From an uncultured Synechococcus sp. (lineage in GTDB: Bacteria; Cyanobacteriota; Cyanobacteriia; PCC-6307; Cyanobiaceae), in NCBI GenBank assembly GCA_937975655.1, contig CALJTZ010000361.1:1-17328 (forward strand): a stretch of 17,328 nt of DNA, read 5' to 3'. Made by a program: the position numbers and the translations under genes. Positions 14,107 to 17,328 of the stretch are shown in pieces (the stretch's first letter is position 1; each line of letters starts with the position of its first letter). The notes beneath the pieces are model-generated. The model was given only the letters and a program-made list of their open reading frames with translations, was not told the origin of the DNA and made no database searches.

Positions 14107-15762
14107 TCAGCACCAGCGCATCAAGGTGCCGGGGCTGAGTCGCAGCAGGGGCTGCTCGGCTGCGAGTTCCACCAGGGGGCGCCGCTGCGCTTCCAGGGTG
14201 TTACTGGGATGGTTGCTGCGTTGGGCATCAGGGGCCAGCAGCAGGCTCACACTGGCGGTGGATGGCCAGCGCGCCATGCGGTGAAGGGCCTCCGCCAGGC
14301 GCTGGTTGTCGCTACCGGTAAGCACCACGGCCAGCTCCGGCTGATCCAGCAGGGCCAGCACACGGGGGTGCTCCTCCCGTTCCAGCTCAAGGGTTTGCTC
14401 GGCGGCCCAGTGCTGCAGTTCCTGCAGGTGGGCCGCCAGCTCGGCCGTTTCCGGCTCGCCTTCTCCGTTCCACCGCCAGGCCAGAACCGCAGCAGGGCCC
14501 TGGCTGACACTGGCCTTGCCCATCATGTGGCCGAGTTTGTCCTGCTTGGTCTGCAGGTAGCCGGCGTTGTGCTGGCCGGCATCCATCACCAGGGGCACCC
14601 GATCCACCACCTGCAGGCCATAGCCACCGAGCCCGGCGATCTTGCGGGGGTTGTTGGTGATCAGCCGCAGGCGATGCACCCCCAGTTCGCTGAGGATCTG
14701 GGCCCCCACGCCGTAGTTGCGCAGATCGGCCGGGAAGCCGAGGCGCTCGTTGGCCTCCACCGTGTCGAGGCCGCCATCCTGCAGGGAATAGGCCTTGAGC
14801 TTGTTAATCAGTCCAATGCCGCGCCCCTCCTGGCGCAGGTACACCACCACGCCCTCACCGGCGGCCTCGATCATCCGCAGGGCGGCCTCCAACTGCGGCC
14901 GGCAATCACAGCGCAGGGAGCCGAAGGCATCGCCCGTGAGGCATTCGCTGTGCACCCGCACCAGCACCGGGGCTTCGGCCTGCTCCGGGTGCCCCTTCAC
15001 GATGGCCACGTGCTCGCTGCCATCCAGCTCATTGCGATAGCCAATGGCCCGGAAATCGCCGAAGGCACTGGGCAGGGTGGCCACGGCCTGGCGGCGCACG
15101 AAACGCTCGGTGTCGAGCCGGTAGCGGATCAGATCGGCGATGTTGATCAGCCGCAGACCATGGCGCTGGGCGTACTCCACCAGCTGGGGGAGCCGTGCCA
15201 TGGAGCCATCCACGTTCTGGATCTCACAGATCACCCCGGCGGGGTAGAGGCCCGCCAGGCGTGAGAGATCCACCGCCGCCTCTGTGTGGCCGGCCCGTTT
15301 GAGCACGCCGCCCTGCTTGGCCCGCAACGGAAAGATATGACCCGGTCGCCGCAGGTCCGCGGGCCGGGTGGCGGGATGGATCGCCACCTGGATGGTGCGC
15401 GCACGGTCTTCGGCGGAGATGCCGGTGCTCACACCCTTCTCGGGGCCCGCGTCCACGCTCACGGTGAAGGCGGTCTGGTTGCTGTCGGTGTTGCGATCCA
15501 CCATCAGCGGCAGATCCAGCTCATCCAGTCGCTCCCCCTCCATGGCCAGGCAGATCAGCCCCCGGGCCTCTGTGGCCATGAAATTGATCTGCTCCGGGGT
15601 GGCGAACTGGGCCGCACAGATCAGATCCCCCTCGTTTTCCCGGTTTTCGTCGTCCACCACCACGATGGATTCACCGTTCCGGATCGCGGCGAGGGCATCC
15701 ACGATCGAGTCGAAACGCAAGTCGGTGCTGAGCTCTGCGGTGTTCAAGTCGTCGGGGCTCAC
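14107..15762 (-). CDS. ribBA: RibBA, DHBP synthase / GTP cyclohydrolase II with C-terminal extension
   Basis: Bifunctional enzyme that opens both branches of riboflavin synthesis: it makes 3,4-dihydroxy-2-butanone 4-phosphate from ribulose 5-phosphate, and 2,5-diamino-6-ribosylamino-4-pyrimidinone 5'-phosphate from GTP. The RibB domain (about 15-215) shows DDENRENEGDLI at 37-48 and RAGHTEAAVDL with His159 and Glu161. The RibA domain (about 220-405) has zinc ligands Cys274, Cys285 and Cys287, YLRQEGRGIGL at 308-318 and DLRNYGVGAQIL at 346-357. About 145 further residues (from 407) have no motif I know. The frame has no ATG near the RibB domain; GTG at 15762 (MSPDDLNTAELS) gives 551 residues and a 93-nt gap to argC. 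The upstream open frame runs into argC and is not needed. Confidence 0.95.
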   Translation of the reverse strand: MSPDDLNTAELSTDLRFDSIVDALAAIRNGESIVVVDDENRENEGDLICAAQFATPEQINFMATEARGLICLAMEGERLDELDLPLMVDRNTDSNQTAFTVSVDAGPEKGVSTGISAEDRARTIQVAIHPATRPADLRRPGHIFPLRAKQGGVLKRAGHTEAAVDLSRLAGLYPAGVICEIQNVDGSMARLPQLVEYAQRHGLRLINIADLIRYRLDTERFVRRQAVATLPSAFGDFRAIGYRNELDGSEHVAIVKGHPEQAEAPVLVRVHSECLTGDAFGSLRCDCRPQLEAALRMIEAAGEGVVVYLRQEGRGIGLINKLKAYSLQDGGLDTVEANERLGFPADLRNYGVGAQILSELGVHRLRLITNNPRKIAGLGGYGLQVVDRVPLVMDAGQHNAGYLQTKQDKLGHMMGKASVSQGPAAVLAWRWNGEGEPETAELAAHLQELQHWAAEQTLELEREEHPRVLALLDQPELAVVLTGSDNQRLAEALHRMARWPSTASVSLLLAPDAQRSNHPSNTLEAQRRPLVELAAEQPLLRLSPGTLMRWC

Positions 15763-15813
15763 GGGGACAGCGGGCGGCGGGCGGCGATGAGGCCGGCGCC
15801 AAGGTCTGGCACT

Positions 15814-15821
15814 TTTATAAA
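15814..15821. promoter_or_regulatory. AT-rich palindrome TTTATAAA between ribBA and argC
   Basis: TTTATAAA is the only AT-rich spot in the 93-nt divergent gap. It is its own reverse complement, so it can act as a -10 element on either strand, 35 nt before the argC ATG and about 52 nt before the ribBA GTG. No good -35 is seen on either side. TACGAT at 15829-15834 is a second possible -10 for argC. The gap is too short for a full FMN riboswitch. Confidence 0.35.
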
Positions 15822-15855
15822 GCCCGGTACGATCTGGCGTTCCCGACACTCCGGC

Positions 15856-16920
15856 ATGGCCAGTAAGCGCGTTGCGGTGATTGGCGCCACGGGTTACGGC
15901 GGCCTCCAGACCCTGCGCCTGCTGCAGGGCCACCCGGGTCTGTCGGTGAGCTACCTGGGGGGAGAGCGCAGCTCCGGCAAGCGCTGGAGTGAGTTGGTGC
16001 CCTTCCTGCCCCTGCCGGGTGATCCGGTGGTGCAGAGCCCGGAGGTGGATGCCATCGCCAGCGCTGCCGACATGGCGGTGCTCAGCTTGCCCAATGGCCT
16101 GGCTTCAGGCCTGGTGCCGGGCCTGCTGGAACGCGGCGTGAAGGTGGTGGATCTCTCCGCCGACTACCGCTACAGCTCCCTTGAGCAGTGGCAGGAGGTG
16201 TACGCCACTGAGGCGCGTCAGTGTCCCCGCAGCGACGCCGAGCTCTGCCAGGAGGCGGTGTATGGCCTGGTGGAGTGGGAGCAGGAGCGGATTCGCGAGG
16301 CGCGCCTGGTGGCGGCCCCGGGCTGTTTCCCCACCGCGAGCCTGCTGGCGCTCACCCCCTTCCTCAAGCAGGGACTGATCGAGACGGGCGGCATCGTGGT
16401 GGATGCCAAGACCGGCACCAGCGGTGGGGGCCGGGCCGCCAAGGAACACCTGCTCCTGGCTGAGGCCTCCGAGGGCGTGGCCCCCTATGGGGTGGTGGGC
16501 CATCGCCACACCAGCGAGATCGAGCAGCTCTGCAGCCGCGCCGCCGGCCAGGCCGTGCAGCTGCAGTTCACCCCCCACCTGATTCCGATGGTGCGGGGCC
16601 TGTTGGCTACCGTCTACGGCCGACTGCGGGATCCCGGCCTCACCGCCGAAGACTGCACCACCCTGTTGCAAGCGGCCTACCGCCATGCCCCCTGCGTGGA
16701 TGTGCTGCCCGTGGGCACCTATCCCTCTACCAAGTGGGTGCGGCAGACCAATCGCGCCCTGCTCTCGGTGCAGGTGGATCAGCGCACCGGCCAGCTGATC
16801 GTGATGAGTGCCATCGACAACATGATCAAGGGCCAGGCCGGCCAGGGGGTGCAATGCCTCAACCTGATGGCAGGCCTGCCGGCCGATACCGGCCTGCCGC
16901 TGCTGCCCTTCTACCCCTAA
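15856..16920 (+). CDS. argC: ArgC, N-acetyl-gamma-glutamyl-phosphate reductase
   Basis: NADPH-dependent enzyme of arginine biosynthesis that reduces N-acetyl-glutamyl phosphate to the semialdehyde; 354 residues, usual length. The N-terminal Rossmann motif is VAVIGATGYGGLQTLRLL at 6-23. The catalytic cysteine is Cys157 in AAPGCFPTASLLAL. TGTSGGGRAAKE near 190 and GHRHTSEIEQL with its conserved His follow, then the substrate-domain segment FTPHLIPMVRGLLATVYGRL. The C terminus (NMIKGQAGQGVQCLNLMAGL) is typical. The frame is open 190 codons upstream across antisense ribBA, but the ATG at 15856 is the first one fitting the family and leaves room for a promoter. It stands alone, divergent from ribBA. 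What lies after its TAA does not read as a normal neighbour. Confidence 0.97.
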   Translation: MASKRVAVIGATGYGGLQTLRLLQGHPGLSVSYLGGERSSGKRWSELVPFLPLPGDPVVQSPEVDAIASAADMAVLSLPNGLASGLVPGLLERGVKVVDLSADYRYSSLEQWQEVYATEARQCPRSDAELCQEAVYGLVEWEQERIREARLVAAPGCFPTASLLALTPFLKQGLIETGGIVVDAKTGTSGGGRAAKEHLLLAEASEGVAPYGVVGHRHTSEIEQLCSRAAGQAVQLQFTPHLIPMVRGLLATVYGRLRDPGLTAEDCTTLLQAAYRHAPCVDVLPVGTYPSTKWVRQTNRALLSVQVDQRTGQLIVMSAIDNMIKGQAGQGVQCLNLMAGLPADTGLPLLPFYP

Positions 16921-17151
16921 TCAGTGCTGTGCCGCGGCGGTCCAGGCCTTGCACCGTCCATTGCCCTGCCGCCACAGCGGGCACGTTGACGCTCATGGTG
17001 GGAGGAGAACAGCACGCGGTCGATGCCGCGTTCCTGCATGTAAGCGCGGGCGTTCGGCAGCGAGCCGAACAGGTCGATCAGGCTGCCCACCGCCGGGTCG
17101 AACGCACCGTCGCTCGCCGCCGCGACGGCGCTGGGCGCCGCACTCACGCCG
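16921..17151. other. Unresolved stretch after argC
   Basis: No complete gene can be supported here. On the minus strand one open frame runs from 17210 down to a TAG at 16917 that overlaps the argC stop. Its middle (SLIDLFGSLPNARAYMQERG) looks protein-like, but its last 25 residues are Arg/Gly/Pro-rich and poor. In a different minus frame, 16996 downward reads VPAVAAGQWTVQGLD, which loosely recalls the C terminus of PurN, a frequent neighbour of argC in marine Synechococcus as I remember it. The change of best frame near 16990-17000 suggests a junction or frameshift. No terminator hairpin with a T-run was found after argC. Confidence 0.4.
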
Positions 17152-17328
17152 ATGCCGAGCATCGTCGCCATCCCCATGATGCTGGTGGGCGGTGCCGTGG
17201 CCGGCAGCAACGTGGGCGGCTACCGCGACGCGCCGGTGTTTGCCTTCTTGGGCGCCATCTTGGGCGGCGTGATCGGCCACGCCATCGAGCGCGACGCCGG
17301 CCGCACCGAGGCGCTGGAGATGATCATC
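17152..17328 (+). CDS. Partial glycine-zipper membrane protein, cut by window end
   Basis: The plus frame is open from 17044 (after a TAA at 17041) to the window edge. Possible starts are ATG at 17152, 17176 or 17179. The visible protein (MPSIVAIPMMLVGG, then AVAGSNVGGYRDAP, then VFAFLGAILGGVIGHAIERD) has two hydrophobic segments with Gly at helix-packing spacing around a charged turn. This is the pattern of glycine-zipper 2TM proteins (the 17-kDa antigen/SlyB type), mostly proteobacterial outer-membrane or envelope proteins. Nearly all third positions are G or C, which supports coding, although minus-frame codons share those positions for part of it. No lipobox is seen. The 3' end is missing, so the family is a guess from pattern. 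Confidence 0.4.
   Translation, partial: MPSIVAIPMMLVGGAVAGSNVGGYRDAPVFAFLGAILGGVIGHAIERDAGRTEALEMII

Noticed and set aside
14083..15264. 393-codon plus-strand frame across ribBA
   Set aside because: Antisense shadow of ribBA; low-complexity His/Gln/Gly-rich composition and no recognisable domain.
15286..15855. Possible 190-residue N-terminal extension of ArgC
   Set aside because: The frame is open by chance over the antisense of ribBA. The known ArgC N terminus begins at the ATG at 15856, which gives the family length.
15763..15855. FMN riboswitch before ribBA
   Set aside because: The 93-nt gap is shared with the argC promoter and lacks the conserved FMN aptamer core (AGGGUG and GCCGAC-type segments in order).

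Overview
The window reads as ordinary chromosome from a GC-rich unicellular alpha-cyanobacterium of the Synechococcus/Cyanobium group. The support is a DnaK1-type Hsp70, an FdC2-type ferredoxin, a DUF3110 protein, a HisZ/FdC2/ferredoxin gene set, long RibBA with an extra C-terminal part, and very GC-rich third codon positions. Only two HIP1 octamers (GCGATCGC) were found by eye, so the HIP1-rich beta-cyanobacteria are less likely. The assignment rests on recognised protein families; no database search was run.

Layout, left to right. (1) 45-4838, minus strand: FdC2-type 2Fe-2S ferredoxin, inositol-monophosphatase-family phosphatase, hisZ, a small bacterial-type Fe-S ferredoxin and htpG. The first two overlap by ATGA; hisZ and the small ferredoxin follow at 33 and 49 nt, and htpG about 96 nt later. 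(2) 4956-5072: tRNA-Ser(GGA) followed by a hairpin terminator that is symmetric enough to serve both strands. (3) 5110-7870, minus strand: pstC-pstA-pstB, the membrane and ATPase parts of the high-affinity phosphate importer. A two-repeat Pho-box-like site lies upstream of pstC. No pstS or phoU lies beside them. (4) 7967-12535, plus strand: dnaK (DnaK1 type), a zinc-finger-free dnaJ, DUF3110 and murQ, tightly packed (5 nt gap, 29 nt gap, then a GTGA overlap). (5) 12542-13453, minus: mtnP, meeting murQ tail to tail across a small hairpin. (6) 13568-14082, plus: a small cyclophilin with two downstream hairpins, the second a good intrinsic terminator. (7) 14107-15762 minus ribBA and 15856-16920 plus argC, divergent from a short AT-rich spot. 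(8) 16921-17328: an unresolved end. Its last part reads as the start of a glycine-zipper membrane protein that does not resemble its neighbours, so the contig end may be chimeric or mark an insertion.

Functionally the window mixes housekeeping roles: proteostasis (HtpG, DnaK1, DnaJ, cyclophilin), phosphate uptake, histidine and arginine biosynthesis, riboflavin biosynthesis, methionine salvage, cell-wall sugar recycling and Fe-S electron carriers. I found no CRISPR array, insertion sequence, phage module, toxin-antitoxin pair or defence island, and no convincing new multi-gene system. The items most worth a second look are the period-5 Trp-Asp repeat in the DnaK1 tail, the candidate Pho box, the ~145-residue RibBA extension and the discontinuity after argC.
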